Of a DNA stretch of 64,000 bases, positions 1 through 13,607 are shown piece after piece. Below the pieces are notes generated by a model. It saw only the letters and a list, made by a program, of their open reading frames with translations, searched no databases and was not told where the DNA came from. Each line of letters begins with the position of its first letter. Position 1 is the first letter of the stretch. Source of the DNA: Siphonodentalium dalli (lineage: Eukaryota; Mollusca; Scaphopoda; Gadilida; Siphonodentaliidae). Location of the stretch: the NCBI GenBank assembly GCA_032622095.1, contig CP136069.1:202042690-202106689 (forward strand). Reading direction: 5' to 3'. The position numbers and the translations under genes were made by a program.

Positions 1-2899
1 TATGATTAATTTCGATTCAGAACGCAGCGATATAGCATTTTCTTTTTCGAGATATTTCATTAGTTTGTCAAATGAGTTAACTAGTTTCATGGTCGCTCAG
101 AACTGAGATCAATCATACGCTCACACCTAATTATAATTGTTAATAATTCAAAGTAGTTTTGTTAGTTTCTCCATTGACTTGAATAAGTGATTCGGCAACT
201 CGCCAAGTAAATGTATATGTGAGCATGCAATATAACAACGCGTGTTAAATAACGAAATGTGACGGGTGGATGTGTCCAGGCAGACTCATTATGTGAATAG
301 AAAAACTTATTAACTATGCTGAACAATGTTCACCAATCTGAACCTGATGAGCGCATCATAACTAGTGTGACTTGGTAACTGTGTTACGTGCCACTCCAGC
401 CATTTTTACCCTCCTCCTTATTTCACTCGCGTCTAAATGGCACAAGAACTGTCACGTGCCGGCGACATTATGACACTCTAGCTCGCCTTACCATGGTGAC
501 AGTGTCTTGTCGCCTGCCTGGTGTTATACAGAAAAAATATCCCAAAACACACAGACAATGCAGTAACTCGTCGATTTCACATTACAAAAAAAATACATAT
601 CATGAATATTATATACCCCACGGGTTCACAAAAATCACTAGTTGTGGTGTTGACTAAATTGCATATATTTAGTTGACACTACTATTCGAAATTTTATCTG
701 ACACATTTCATTATGTACGGTTTATATCGAAACATCTGGGCAACTGACTATCTTCATATCGAAAATATAGCTTGTGTAAAACATAACTCATACGTTTGTC
801 GTGTGCATGAATTCGCCTGTTCGATTATTCTTTCTTCGGTGTAAGCGCATTTTTATTATTGCAACATAGATGTATCTTGTGCTAAGATGGACTTTGGAGT
901 ACTGACATATCGACATATGCATGCAAATATATGAAATCGACAACTTTCCAATAGCTGTCAGTGAATATCGTAATGCAATAAACATTGCGTGTCCAATACA
1001 TGCACGTGCATGCACAAGAAGACATGTCCTCCATGAATATGCCAAATTGTAGAAGAGGATAACACGCTTCTATTTCTAATTTGTTTACATTGCATACATC
1101 GATTTTGACCAAAGTGATGGCAAATAAACGCCGATTATCAACATTCCAGCGTAGTACTACATTATGTTCGGCCATTATGTTTTGGAGAATAGAATTGATT
1201 GAATAATTGGCCAGCTTTCAACTCGCTCTTTGAGACTTGATATTACATCATCTTGGTGAGTCATGGAATTATTTGCACAAACTATCCACAAAAGTACATT
1301 GTCACGTTACCAGTGACTAAGATAAGTTAGTCATTGTGACTAACAACATCAAAGTAATTATTTACTTTCAAACATAGTCATAACGACTAACCCAAATTAG
1401 TATTTGTGTAGAAACACACTTGACTAACATTTTCCGGAATGCATTTGGGTATACCAACACACATATTTGCGTTAACAGTATATTAAACATTCAAGGTGTG
1501 CGATATTTATCAAACTGAGTATGCACAGTTGTGCAAATAATGTTTAGCTTTGTTTTAATACCAATACAATAACATAAATTAATATGCGTGCTCTCAATGT
1601 TGTTGCATATATATTAATGATGAAATGCCCAGTGCCCAGAATCTGGCAACAACCCATGCTGTCTATTCTGTATTGGGAATTTCAGACCATTATAATTTGA
1701 TTATGCATATCACAGAGGCGACTATATATAGGTTTGTTGGCACATTGTTGACAAATATATGCTATCAATGTCGGTGCCCACCTCCGGATCCACGTGTCTG
1801 ACCCATACACTTTTAAGAAGAATGCATACTTCAACACTAGATTTCGTATATCAGGTCAATACAACATTATTTATTTCCGCACATCGACCAGCCATACCAA
1901 AACAAATCCACAGGCCCTAAACTTGGTATTAGTAGCACATAACAAAAATGTTCGCAACCTTGACGATGATGTAATATTACAATGCTATGTTGTTTTTCAG
2001 TTTAGCCAGAACAAAACACATACATGTATATTTATATGAAAATGGATATGAATCCCGACATAATAGTATGGTACACGTATTCAATCAATTTACTTTGTAT
2101 TGGACATCATGTCAGTTTGGGGCAACCCCATTAAATGTTTTAGTATGTGGAGATGTAGCTCGTTAGTAGGTATGGACACATGCCATGTGCATTCGTAATT
2201 TAAATTCAAATATTATATTGTACACATGTTGTCATGGACATCATGTCTATTGACTCGCTACAGAACATATATTATGGAAAACAGAATCGGTTATAAACAA
2301 GTTCTAACTGGTCTAAAGGCTTATGTCCTATGCTTATGTTGGGGTACGTTTTCACAAGTTAAGGAGCCTTCGTGTACCACTTGGTCGAGACTCCACGTAC
2401 AACACTGCCGATTATACATGTAAGTTTATAGGCGCTTGGAAGTTGGACAAATACGTTTTCATTAAGATTTGCACCCCTCCTTCAACCGTTATCACTGACT
2501 GACTTTGTGGCGACACTTATATTTGATTCATACCATTCGATTACAAGTGCCACGGATATGGCTATATTTAAGTTTGGCAGAACTCGGCTGCAGAAAAATA
2601 GTCGTTTTCGGTGCACCTCAACTTTTCACTGACTGACACTGACAGCGTCAATTTTGAAAGTTTTAAGTTGTAACATTATGTTCCTCATACAAAAGATTGC
2701 TAATTTGTTTAGTGGTCACACAGACGTTCGCAAATATAGATAAAGATGAAGATGAAAACACACCATATCTGCTTTGTCATGTTCCTGGTATAATTATTAG
2801 TAATTATCTATACTTTGGTAAGGTGTTTCAGCTACAAACCACGGTGCTTTAAGTCTGGATTGAGGCACTTAAACACATTATAACAGGGAATGCACTGAC
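1..2899. other. No recognisable gene
   Basis: AT-rich sequence with only short chance reading frames. Around 1310-1440 there are several TTAGTCA/TGACTAA words that resemble the ends of the CACTG-ended element at 36.8 kb, but no clean terminal inverted repeat pair could be drawn. Nothing else can be supported. Confidence 0.6.
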
Positions 2900-3080
2900 C
2901 TGAGATCGCCGTCAACACCGAACACCACATGAGCAGCAGGTAGCGGATATGTTGTCTCGTCGCGTCCATCGTCGCCAAGGAACTGCGTCTCGCAACGAGC
3001 TGTATCGAAGTTTGGTAAAACAAAACAAAACACAGCTTGAACACGAGGTCGATATCAATAGTCGTATGCGACACCATTTT
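2900..3080 (-). pseudogene. Frameshifted exon, paralogue of the exon at 45.7 kb
   Basis: Read on the minus strand, the codons from about 3012 down to 2900 give a peptide with blocks NFDTAR, GDDG, DET.YP and GVDGDL. This matches the exon at 45725-45930 (NFDTAR, GDDG, DETGYP, NFDGDI) in the same frame, and many of the differences between them are silent. Both copies end at a good splice donor (CAG followed by GTCAGT here). Upstream of NFDTAR the match continues as a DLVFKL block, but a T/G-rich insertion of 17 bases, which looks like slippage (TTTTG repeated), separates the two and breaks the frame. I do not recognise the protein family. The copy is probably non-functional unless the insertion is bypassed by an unusual start. 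The 3' partner exon was not found. Confidence 0.5.
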
Positions 3081-5870
3081 CCGTTCTCCGATGGTAAGAC
3101 TTTAAATTGATTTTTTAGTTGTCACCGTGACATAGATCGTATAAACGATGTCAGTGCTTTTAATGAGCAGAGGAATCGCATGCATCGGCATCATAATAAT
3201 TATACACACGTAGCTAGGTAATTTTGAACATTCTGTTAGTAAAGCGACGTCGCAATATGGTTAGATTGTATCGAGCTTAGAATTTTTAAATTCACCCCCT
3301 TGAACCATACCTACATGCGCTCCACTCATTCTGCATGGGTTAGAATTAATTGTCCAATTTGTTCATATGACCAACCTAACACCCCAATGGATGGACAAGT
3401 TCAAAACAACTAACTGAGAGAAGGAACATAATCGGCTATTGCACTAACAAACTATCCCAGCAATAATTTCAATCTATAAATTATCGTATAGCATCGTGCT
3501 CGGTATAACAGGACGATAATAACTATGGCCGTGTTGCTCCTGTTCAATACATGTTATATAACACATGTCCCACTAATTTTGTTGTGGTCATTATGCAAAT
3601 AAAATCAAATCAAAATCAAAAGTCCAAATATTAAAACCTATAGTTGATCTGAAATTTCCAACTAGGTTTGTGTCATGCATTAAATTTGACACCAGATATT
3701 TGGCCAAATTTGGGTATGCATCCCTGAGATTTATGTCGTAGCATGTGTCGGATCTGATAACATTAACCGGTTCTCCAGATTAACATATCAAAATCGGTAT
3801 GAAGTGTGGACTGGTACCCGAATTTCTGCTTCGTGTATGTTAACAAAATGGTCTTGAATAGCAAATGGACTGATTATGATGTCACATGTATTCACATGCA
3901 TGCCAATCAAGTATGTATAAGTATACCACAATGGAGGATTACAGTAACTGGCATGTGCAGAGAAGAAGTACGGATAGTGTACATGTCTTGATCCCAATAT
4001 GTGCAGGTATTGGTTTCCTGGTCCATCATAATATATGTATCGTGATGCAGGGTCGATGTATACTAACATATAATTGGATTGCCATCAGCTGGTTCGAGTG
4101 ACTTTCACTATGAATCTGTGAACCATCGTCAGTTATATTATTATCCAAAAACGTGTTCCTTCTCTTCGGATCGACTGAACTCGGAACGGTCGGTGATACG
4201 TACCTGTATAGCGTATATATATTCCACTTGTTTTTGTTTGTATTCCTGCTGATTTGCCATTGTTCATATTTATTTCCCAGTGTAATAATAAACGGACAAG
4301 GAGGTACTCATAACCGAGACAACACGTGGCCTCCAATCCCATTGTATGTACAATAATGTATGTGTCATATACTATGTGTTATCAAATTATATAAATAAAT
4401 ATGTTTAAAATAAGACTGAACTGTCTTACAATCTTCAATTCAATAATCATGCCGTTATTTCTACATTTTGAACGTCCAGGCTTACGATGTTTGGCTCATT
4501 TGCTTAAATTGTAATTCAACAAATATGAATTCACTTTGAACGTCACGCCAAGTGAACGAGATTCTATAGAATTTTGCAAACCTATATTGCAACATTAAAA
4601 TAGCATGACTATGACTTTAGTGCTTAGAACAGATCGAAATAATACCGGATAGTGTCACTAGTTGCTAGAGCTTCATCGCTGACGTCTATATCGATGCGTC
4701 ACTTATTCTCATATATTTCAATGGTAGGAGTTTGATTTGACTCATTAAATGAAGACGAACAATGGCATAACTGCTAATGAGAACATGGGTTGAGTACGTT
4801 TGTCGTGATAAAATACACAATGCCAAGAAGTTCAATACGACATGGGTTATGGTGATACATCAGTCCTGTCCAAGTCATGTCTGATCTGATAACTTAGAAC
4901 AAGGTGCATAATTATATAACAAGCATACCCGCTCACCGGACTGTCCGCATTATTTTGAATAGTAAACCGGCCGATGATATGTAGTAATGTATGTATTTAA
5001 TCAATTGCTATAATTATTAGGTAGGACTTTGTATATCACGATGGGCGCGGTAGATGGTTGTAAAGCATATAGAAGTTGTGGTATGTTATAGGTATGGCGC
5101 CCAATATATTATGCATACTGGTACTGACTTCTCCCTCCAACATGTCAGTGAGGTAAGTCCATGAACGGTGTTGTTTTTTTTTAAGACGCCTGGAATAGAT
5201 CTTACTGTAAGCAAAAACACATACCGTGAATGACTTTGATTTAGTCGGCACCAAGTTTAGTGGTTTGTCATCAAAAGGCGTTTTAGTTGGGACACGAATT
5301 CGTGGATCAGATGATGGCTGGTGGATGATATTTATGCCCAGTAAGTTGTCCTACAGTAGCAGCTTCAAGACACATTTGAGAAGTCACTATTGAGAAATAA
5401 TATGTTGCATGTTTGATTTAGAACACACGCTGTAGGTACTGTGCACACCAGTCCCATTGGCAGAAGCTTATTCGACTTGATAAATAATACATTAATGTCG
5501 TTTGAGTGTGTTATTTAAGGATATGGCGTTCTGGCTCATGGAAATATTGTGTGAACTGACACAACGACCACAGCGACATGCCCATTGCTAAAATACAATC
5601 AATCTACATTTTTTGTTTTCCATGTATTTATTTTAAATAGTCCTGTATCATTACTGTAGCAATAGCTGATAGTGTTGTCATAATTGTACTGTAAGTTAGC
5701 ATAATAGTTGACCTGCGATTTCTTGATCGATATGTCTGTGACCATGCACGAACGTATTATATCGATCACTTGTATCATCTGCATCAACAATATGTGGCGT
5801 GGTTCGTGTTATGTTGTGGTATTGTCGTATGGTCGAGTACGTGCGTTATGATCAATTATAACAAGAAGGT
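3081..5870. other. No recognisable gene
   Basis: AT-rich sequence with short overlapping frames on both strands (for example around 3800-4350) and no codon pattern, motif or splice-supported exon. Nothing is called here. Confidence 0.55.
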
Positions 5871-6687
5871 ACACTGACAATTTCATTGACATGAAATGTT
5901 ACTTAACAATTATTCAACACCAGTGTAAGTATACCACCAATCAACGTTGACTAAATTGTTAAGTGGACAATGTCTTCAACTAGATGAGTAACATAAATAC
6001 TCAACATTGATGGTGAAATCGCTCAACAGCTGATTGGTTTTGCTCAACAGTACTGGTTGTTGTTAATAGTTAAACAACATTTACTAAGCAAAATTGTAGC
6101 TAACGTTGAGCAATAATCAGTTTTCTTAGTAAACATATGAGTTGGCTGAGAATATGTGTTGGGTATTCTCGAAACTGAACTGGATAATATATCCAGAATC
6201 AGCCACCGAAACAAATAGGAAATATCGGAAATTAATGAAATTCCAGATATAATATCCAATAATGGACTTCTGGAAGATAATAAATTAGTTTGTGATATAA
6301 TTTGATTCGTATGTCTCATGTCTGGATTGTATGCCGTGTTCGTGAAATTAAAACCTCGTCTTCGAAGTGTTTATTCTTTAATACTGTGATGAACTTATGA
6401 AGATATGATACACCTAGCGGTCATCTCCTCAGATCTCAATGTTGCATTTATAGATACAAGAATAATGCGGCAACGTAGGTTAAGCATCTCGAAATGACCA
6501 CCATTACCTATGCACAGTGCTTAATTTGGATTGATGTTCCTAGAACTTTAAAAAAAAATGTTAACTAAATCAGACATCCTGATGTGTTATTGTTGAGTAC
6601 TCGATACTCAAGCGTTGAATACAATCATCTAAAGAAATGTCACTCAACGTGTTGAGTAGACATTTTATTCAACTTGATTTTCAGTGT
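5871..6687. mobile_element. TIR-like repeat element with ACACTG/CAGTGT ends
   Basis: The left end (ACACTGACAATTTCATTGAC) and the reverse complement of the right end (beginning ACACTGAAAATCAAGTTGAA) match imperfectly, and CTCAAC/GTTGAG words fill both ends. The body, about 6130-6550, recurs at 63343-63757 in the same orientation. Shared blocks include TATTCTCGAAACTGAACTGG and ACCTCGTCTTCGAA. There is no transposase frame, so this is probably a non-autonomous DNA transposon. Target duplications are unclear. Confidence 0.5.
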
Positions 6688-8370
6688 TACTTCCATTGAA
6701 TAGTTCTTGGATTATGGAGTCACTAAAAGCCCATCCCCATCGACCAGCTGATAAAAAGTCGAAATGACACCAGGGATTTTCATCAGTTGCTGGCGCCCGA
6801 TCGATAACGTGCAACATGTTGAGGCCACATTCATTTGCCTATTTTTCCCCAGAAGATCGGATTTTAATGTGGCTCGTTAACTGTCATCTCGGAAATGGCG
6901 AAATGGATCGGGTGGAGATAAACAACGACATAGCTGCTAATGAGAACATGAATTGAGCGTGTTGGAATAATATACACCAGCACAAGCCAGGTGCCATTGA
7001 TTATTGCATGGTTACTACAAGGTAATATGCCCACCCATCTGATGTTACAACACAACATAACAACATCGGATATCGTTATCCGGCTTACTGGTCACATTCA
7101 TTTGTCGTGTTTTAAGTTTCAATGGTATGATTTAAATTGGGCTCCGATTGTGATATATTGTGGGCATAATGTAGTGGGTGAAACGTAAATCTAACCAGAC
7201 ACGATTTCCACTCAAATAATCTAGCATCCAACTATTAAAGGAATTTCAACTACACACTCAAAAATCAAGTTTAGTTTAAATTTTCTAAATAATTGTTAAA
7301 TTTTACCCAACTATGGTTTACCCACCACTGACTAAACACGAGTATAGTTCCGCAGCCCAATATGGGGTCACCCCAATGCGGTTTAGTTACAATATATAAC
7401 TAAATATTTAGTCGACTTCAAACAAATTGATTGAGTTAATTAATAGTTAGTCATTAATCGGAAATCAGTAAGAGTAGGGTTTGAATGTTAACAATTAACA
7501 AACTAATATAAAATGAAATCCGTCATTGCTATATCATTGAAAAGTGACAACAATATTAACCTTTTAATATTAACAAAATATTACTACAGGAAATATTATA
7601 TTTGTTTTGTGGAATTGTACAGCAAAATCCACATATTCCTTCAAATAATTTACTCATAGCCAATAAAACTAAATTATTAAGATACCCTGTCACCCTATCC
7701 CTGAATAACAGTTGACAGAGAGGATGAATCATGAGCCCAAGTTAAGACACTATTGAATTCCATGACATAGTAATTTCACACTGATATAAGTTTCACACAT
7801 TTGCAGATCTAATGTCCATAACTTCAATTTACCAAGAGGTCTGAGACTGAGTTATATAAATTGGAGTGGGAACATTGCGTAATGGTGTGCACTACAAATA
7901 TGTATGGGCTTTTCGTTTAATCCAGCAGCACATTGTCATCTTCCCCCGGACATCCACATCCACCCTGAATATTCCCTACCAACCGTGACAAAATATATTT
8001 TTGACAATCAAATTGTTCAACTCGATTTTGTAAACTCCCAACTCACCCATCAGCTACATGACAGCACCAATAATTTTATGAGTTTTGATTCGTTTGCTTA
8101 TAACCCAAGAAAACATGTTTGAGTCATGGCTTGGGGTTGGGGCGCATGGAACGGCCGATGCCCCCCACACGAACAGCAACACTGCACAATTGTGATTGTA
8201 TTGCATATTTTGCTTCTATAGGCATGACACATCGAGAAATGTCATACATGCATGTATGTAGATGATGTGTGACGGGAAGATATTCAGTCATATACAACTC
8301 TACACACACCACAAACCCTGACTAATACAACTGTTTTAAAAAAAGTGATTTTCTCACCGTTTCATGACTA
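6688..8370. other. No recognisable gene
   Basis: AT-rich sequence. The stretch 7250-7700 is rich in TTTAGT/ACTAAA words and could be an old element end, but no partner was found. The Helitron-like array begins at 8371 after an A. Confidence 0.5.
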
Positions 8371-8777
8371 TCTCATATATATTTTGAATACCTCTGTCTG
8401 TATGTTTGTGATTCTCGACCGATCGGGACGAAGCTTGGTACGTGTGTGTAGTTTGACCAGGCGGTGGACGTTGTCGTATTGGCGAGCCCGTGCGGCGCCC
8501 GCTTCGCGCATGCGCAGACGAGATCTCGGAAACGGGTGGAGCTATCGACTTGAAATTTGCTATGTGAATGTATCTTGCCCCGAAAACGAATTTTATCGGG
8601 CCGCCGAGCCCGTGCGACGCCAGCTTCGCGCATGCGCAGACCAGATCTCGGAAACGGTTAGAGCTATCGACTTGAAATTTGGGTTTTGAATAGCCCGGAC
8701 AACGTCGGGCTGGGTAGAGCTATCGACTTGAAATTTGGTTTTTGAATAGCCCCGACAACGTCGGGCTCATCGGCTAG
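8371..8777 (+). repeat. Helitron-like unit 1
   Basis: 407 bases. The hairpin-terminated end is partly duplicated: GACAACGTCGGGCT occurs twice, near 8700 and 8755, the first time without a following CTAG. Confidence 0.65.
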
Positions 8778-9156
8778 TCTCATATAAATTTTGAAGACCT
8801 CTGTTTGTATGTTTGTTTGTCTGTCTGTCATTTATACAAATCTACGATTCTCGACCGATCGGGACGAAACTTGGTACTTGTGTGTAGTTTGTCCAGACGG
8901 TCGTAGTTGTCGTACTGGCGAGTCCGTGCGCCGCCCGCTTCGCGCATGCGCAGACGAGATATCGGAAACGGGTGGAGCTATCGACTTGAAATTTGGCACG
9001 TGAATGTATCTTGCCCAGGATACTAATTTTATCGGGTCGCCGAGCCCGTGCGTCGCCAGCTTCGCGCATGCGCAGACCAGATCTCGGAAAGGGTAGAGCT
9101 ATCGACTTGAAATTTGGTTTTTGAATAGCCCGGACAACGTCGGGCTCATCGGCTAG
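8778..9156 (+). repeat. Helitron-like unit 2
   Basis: 379 bases, the shortest unit. TCTCATATAAATTTTGAAG at the start, CGGCTAG at the end. Confidence 0.65.
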
Positions 9157-9798
9157 TCTATAATATAGTTTGAAGACCTCTGTCTGTTTGTCTGTCTGTA
9201 TGTTTGTCTGTCATTGATACAAACCTACGATTCTCGGCCGATCGGGACGAAACTTGGTACGTGTGTGTAGTTTGACCAGGCGGTGGACGTTGTCGTATTG
9301 GCGAGTCCGTGCGACGCCCGTGCAGCGCATGCGCAGACGAGATCTCGGAAAATGGTGGAGCTATCGACTCAAAATTTGCTATGTGAATGTATCTTGCCCC
9401 GGATACGAATTTTATCGGATCACCGAGCCCGTGCGACGCCAGCTTCGCACATGCGCAGACGACATCTCGGAAACGGGTGGAGATATCGTCTTGAAATTTG
9501 GTATGTGAATGTATCTTGCCCCGGATACGAATTTTATCGGGTCGCCGAGCCCGTGTGATGCCAGCTTCGCGCATGCGCAGACCCGATCTCGGAAACGGGT
9601 GGAGCTATCGACTTGAAATTTGGTGTGTGAATGTATCTTGCACCGGATACGAATTTTATCGGGTCGCCGAGCCCGTGCGACGCCAGCTTCGCGCATGTGC
9701 AGACCAGATCTCGGAAACGGGTAGAGCTATCGACTTGAAATTTGGTTTTTGAATAGCCCGGACAACGTAGCGCGGACAACGTCGGGCTCATTGGCTAG
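9157..9798 (+). repeat. Helitron-like unit 3
   Basis: 642 bases, enlarged by extra copies of the 121-base subrepeat: GAATTTTATCGG recurs near 9408, 9530 and 9651. The start is diverged (TCTATAATATAGTTTGAAG). The end hairpin region carries a short duplication (GACAACGTAGCGCGGACAAC). Confidence 0.65.
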
Positions 9799-10394
9799 TC
9801 TCATATATATTTTGAAGACCTCTGTATGTCTGTCTGTTTGTTTGTCTGTCTGTCTGTCTTTAATAAAAATCTACGATTCTCGACCGATCGGGACGAAACT
9901 TGGTACTTGTGTGTAGTTTGACCAGACGGTCGTAGTTGTCGTACTGGCGAGCCCGTGCGGCGCCCGCTTCCCGCATGCGCAGACGAGATATAGGAAACGG
10001 GTGGAGCTATCGACTTGAAATTTGGTTTTTGAATATCCCGGACAACGGATACGAATTTTATCGGGTCGCCGAGTCCGTGCGACGCCAGCTTCGCGTATGC
10101 GAAGACCAGATCTCGGAAACTGGTGAAGCTATCGACGAGATCTCGGAAACGGGTGGAGCTATCGATTTGAAATTTGGTATGTGAATGTATCTTGCCCCGG
10201 ATACGAATTGTATCGGGTCGCCGAGCCCGTGCGACGCCAGCTTCGCGCATGCGCAGACCAGATCTCGGAAACGGGTAGAGCTATCGACTTGAAATTTGGT
10301 TGTTGAATAGCCCGGACAACGTCGGGCTGGGTAGAGCTATCGACTTGAAATTTGGTTTTTGAATAGCCCGGACAACGTCGGGCTCATCGACTAG
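9799..10394 (+). repeat. Helitron-like unit 4
   Basis: 596 bases. It contains a partial copy of the subrepeat and a duplicated hairpin end like unit 1. The last CTAG is followed by the T that pairs with the A before unit 1. Confidence 0.65.
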
Positions 10395-12118
10395 TATGTA
10401 TATAAAACAAAATAAGAATAATACAATATATCCAGACCGGGAGTCCGTGACACCCCTCCCCTTCAATACCCTGACGCAAATAACTTTTCTCGGAAAAGTT
10501 TAATATCTCCCTGGTTCATAACTATATTTCATTTGAGTCAACTGTATCTTATGAGTGGTGAGTAGTTATCCAGGCCTGGACATCTTCCCCACCCCAAACC
10601 ATGCTCAAAACTCTGCACTAAGAAACAATGAATGTATTCATGTTTCATGACTATATAGCGGTCTATGCATGTTAAAATGCAAAAAATTGTCGTAAGGGTA
10701 AATGTGTTCAATCTTTAAAAGTATGTAAAACTATCGTCACTGCTAGTAAGAAGAACATTGAACAATAGATAGACTGTGTTCTTAATTTTATTATTGACAA
10801 CTCCTCAATAATGACTCATCACATGATACATTTTGTTTGTGTAAACTTACTGTTACAATGGGAGTGTTCGCTCTGTCGCTCGCCAAATGACATTATTATA
10901 TGAGCATTAATGTTCTACCGGAAACCCTATATCAAACGGTTGGAGTGGCCGGGTTGATAAATCACGATATTAACTCGGTGCGGGGTCAATAACAAAATAT
11001 GAGTTCCGTCACGCGCGCGTGGGAGGTCGCTGTCCAATCACATTAGGCGTAGCGTTTGCAACCAGTCAATCACAATTACTTATATATAATTCATTTGTCG
11101 TTGATTTGCGGAAGAGAGTTTCATTACATTTGTTATTTATCGAACTTCCTCGGATTGATAAATCCTCATGTCAACCTCGAACCATGCAACAAGTGTATAG
11201 TAGCAATGTTAAACGTAGTTATCGGGTGACGCTAATATATTTATTACTACTTTGTTATTTCTTAATACTAATTAGCTCACTTTACCTGTGTATGTGGCTA
11301 TTTTTAACATTATATAACATATACAAAAATGAGGCCCTTCAATTTCCCCCAATTATCCTCTCAATTAAATTTGGCAAATTATTTTGAAATTTGGCAAAAC
11401 AACAAATTAATTTGGCGATACATTTGGCAAAGGAACATTCTGGTCCAGTGCCAACCATAAACGCTCCATCCGTGTTATCATCAATCAAAGACCATACCTA
11501 GTCTCAACACTAACCGTACTAGCTTAAACATATAGTTTGCATGGCTGTTGGTAAATTGAATTCCACTGTAATAGTACTGTTTGCATAGCAACAAATTAAA
11601 CATGTGAAATCTAGTTGTTGGATTTATGAATAATAAGAATTATGTCAACGGTTAAACATATATTTTTCCATTTTTTTGTCTGTTTTACATTTGCCGACTG
11701 CGAGTACATTGTGTCTATATAAGTATACATGCCACAGGATGTTGTTGTAAATAACACGATATCGTTTAATAATTCGTTAATATAAAACTTTAAAATGGGC
11801 GCACACAATTATAGTAAATGTATGTAGTACATAATGTGTGATGATTAAACTGTTTGAACGCACATAACGCTGTGTGGTGACGACAACCTGTATTACTGTG
11901 TAAAGACACCGTCGATTTCAACCACATAATATACTAATGCTCCTAAACGTTTTGTAAAACTGTCTACATGTACATGTATCGACAGATCTAATTTATATAG
12001 GCACACACCAATCGCATATTTCAAATAAAGTTTCACTCTTTCCAATATTTACAGCACAATTATAAATAGTTTGAAGGCATAACACCTGGATAATGTTCAG
12101 CAGTGAGTACTGTATTCG
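10395..12118. other. No recognisable gene
   Basis: AT-rich sequence. The frame at 11019-11387 (+) shows no domain or splice support and reads like chance translation. No repeat family was recognised. Confidence 0.55.
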
Positions 12119-12228
12119 TGTTATAGGTTAACCAATACAGTGTTGTAGGTTAACCAATACACTGTTATAGGTTAACCAATACAGTTTTATAGGTTAACCA
12201 ATACAGTTTTATAGGTTACCAATACAGG
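12119..12228 (+). repeat. Short tandem repeat, about 23-25 bases x 5
   Basis: Five near-identical copies of TTATAGGTTAACCAATACAG, with small differences between units. Confidence 0.85.
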
Positions 12229-13320
12229 TAACACTTCTGCCCGGGTCAACGAAAATCACACATAGCCCTCCGGAATGACAATAACAAGTCAGAATGGAGC
12301 AAGGGCTGACGGACCTTACGGCTTACAACCTATCCGTCATATAATTTCCCCACATAATGAAGGTGGTGCACAAATGCATGGATGTCAAAGGAAAGGGGAG
12401 TTTGTCTGCTATAGGCATATTAAAGAAGATTCGAGGCTAAATGTGATGATGACCAAGGTCCGAATTTCTCGCAGACAAATTTCTCCTCGTTCTGGTGACA
12501 TGAATTTTGAGGTGGAAGCTGGACCCTGGAGCGGTTTATTATAATTTTTAAATTAATTTTAGAACGTACCCCACAAAAACAAGATTATTTAATGCCAAAG
12601 GTAGAATTTCTAATTTTTAGAAAATTACTCCCAATGAGTTAAAAAGATGCCAAAATGATTTGATAAGACCATCACGGCATCACCAGTTGCAGATTGCTGA
12701 CTATATGCCATGCTAAGCGCATGTCACATCACGTTTCGACTGGATAATGCTCAGCAGTGAGTATTGTATTCGTGGCGAAATTTTGTTGTTTGGTTTTATT
12801 ATGTTTTAATAACCCGGTATTAGAATAAATTGTTTTTACAATTTGTATTTTTGAATGTCTCTCGTAACTGTAGCACAACACATTCGTTCAATAACCGTCA
12901 CCACATTCACACCTTGTGTGGTTCTGTATATGTAGTAATAGTACGTGCATTATCGCGGAAGAGTGGCAGGAACTACCACCCCTGCTCCTCCTGAAAAAAG
13001 GGATGTCAGATTTAGCATTATCAAAAAAATAACTGGCGGCAGCTGTCTCAGATGCAATTGAATACCGCAAACAACAGGAGTTATGGTGTAAAGTTATTCT
13101 TCAGCAATCATGCCAGATCACCATTTCCATTCCTGACGACAGTTGTAACATTTGGGGCTAGGCAGTTATGAATATTATTTCATATTTTAATCACAGGTTT
13201 CTGTTTTTACCCGCATTTAATTTTCATCCAACGAAGACATGCATTCATATAGTTATTCTTCTGTGCAACAAATACAGTTATTGTATGTACATTGGACCCA
13301 CGCGGTCAGTTTAACATGAC
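12229..13320 (-). other. 3' flank and probable 3' UTR of the lectin gene
   Basis: Follows the stop codon of the last lectin exon at 13321 (minus strand). The nearest plausible poly(A) signal on the minus strand is AATAAA, seen as TTTATT at 12795-12800, which would give a 3' UTR of about 520 bases. No cleavage site can be proved. Nothing coding was recognised in the rest. Confidence 0.35.
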
Positions 13321-13607
13321 TTAGTCATGTTTTAGTTCCCAAATCAGCATCATGTTTTTCTTCATCAGTGCCAAATCCCCAAAGAAGATCAAGATAATGA
13401 TCGACGTCAGTATGATGACGTATGATGTTGCTGTGGTGATGGCAAACGGTGTGTCATCCCGGACGCTAACAAGCGTCCTTCTGTACCGCGTGGTCTCCTT
13501 GGTGCCCATCTTGTTCGCCTCCAGCTCACGTAGAGACTGTTTGAGTTCAAATATAGTGATGTCCGGCGTTCTTGTGCATCTGCATCGTTGAAGGCAACGG
13601 AAATCAC
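13321..13607 (-). CDS. Last exon of two-CTLD membrane lectin: Cys cluster, helix, transmembrane span, stop
   Basis: Minus-strand exon, 287 bases, following an acceptor TTCACAG and opening in phase 1. It encodes about 95 residues. First comes a short Cys-rich segment (CLQRCRC), then a charged, probably coiled stretch (FELKQSLRELEANK) and a Thr/Arg block (ETTRYRRTL) with VRDDT. A hydrophobic span (SYVIILTSIIILIFFG) follows, then a short Lys-rich tail (ALMKKN) and the stop. In memory, many molluscan lectin-like membrane proteins share this order of Cys pair, helix, YRR-like block, DD and single membrane span; that match is recall, not a search. Phase and order fit the mucin-like exon at 17992-18405, so I read this as the membrane anchor of the same protein, with a short cytoplasmic tail. 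No kinase or ITAM-like motif is visible in the tail. Confidence 0.75.

Larger units (their letters stand above)
8371..10394 (+). mobile_element. Tandem array of four Helitron-like non-autonomous elements
   Basis: The block starts with TCTCATATATATTTTGAA straight after an A at 8370 and ends with a GC hairpin (GCCCGGACAACGTCGGGC) followed by TCATCGACTAG, with a T at 10395. TC at the 5' end, a 3' hairpin then CTAG, and insertion between A and T are the hallmarks of Helitrons. Inside, three more CTAG ends abut new TC starts directly, so four units lie head to tail: 8371-8777, 8778-9156, 9157-9798 and 9799-10394. Each opens with a TCTG/TTTG-rich stretch and a GATCGGGACGAAACTTGG block. Each also holds one or more copies of a subrepeat of about 121 bases containing CGCATGCGCAGAC and ATCTCGGAAACGGGT. 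No Rep-helicase is encoded. Long frames on both strands here are repeat artefacts. Confidence 0.75.

Noticed and set aside
1300-1480. TTAGTCA-rich stretch as another CACTG element
   Set aside because: No CACTG tips or inverted partner could be found.
8345-10250. Many overlapping Arg-rich frames on both strands
   Set aside because: They come from stop-poor tandem Helitron-like units and repeat the same peptide in several frames; not genes.
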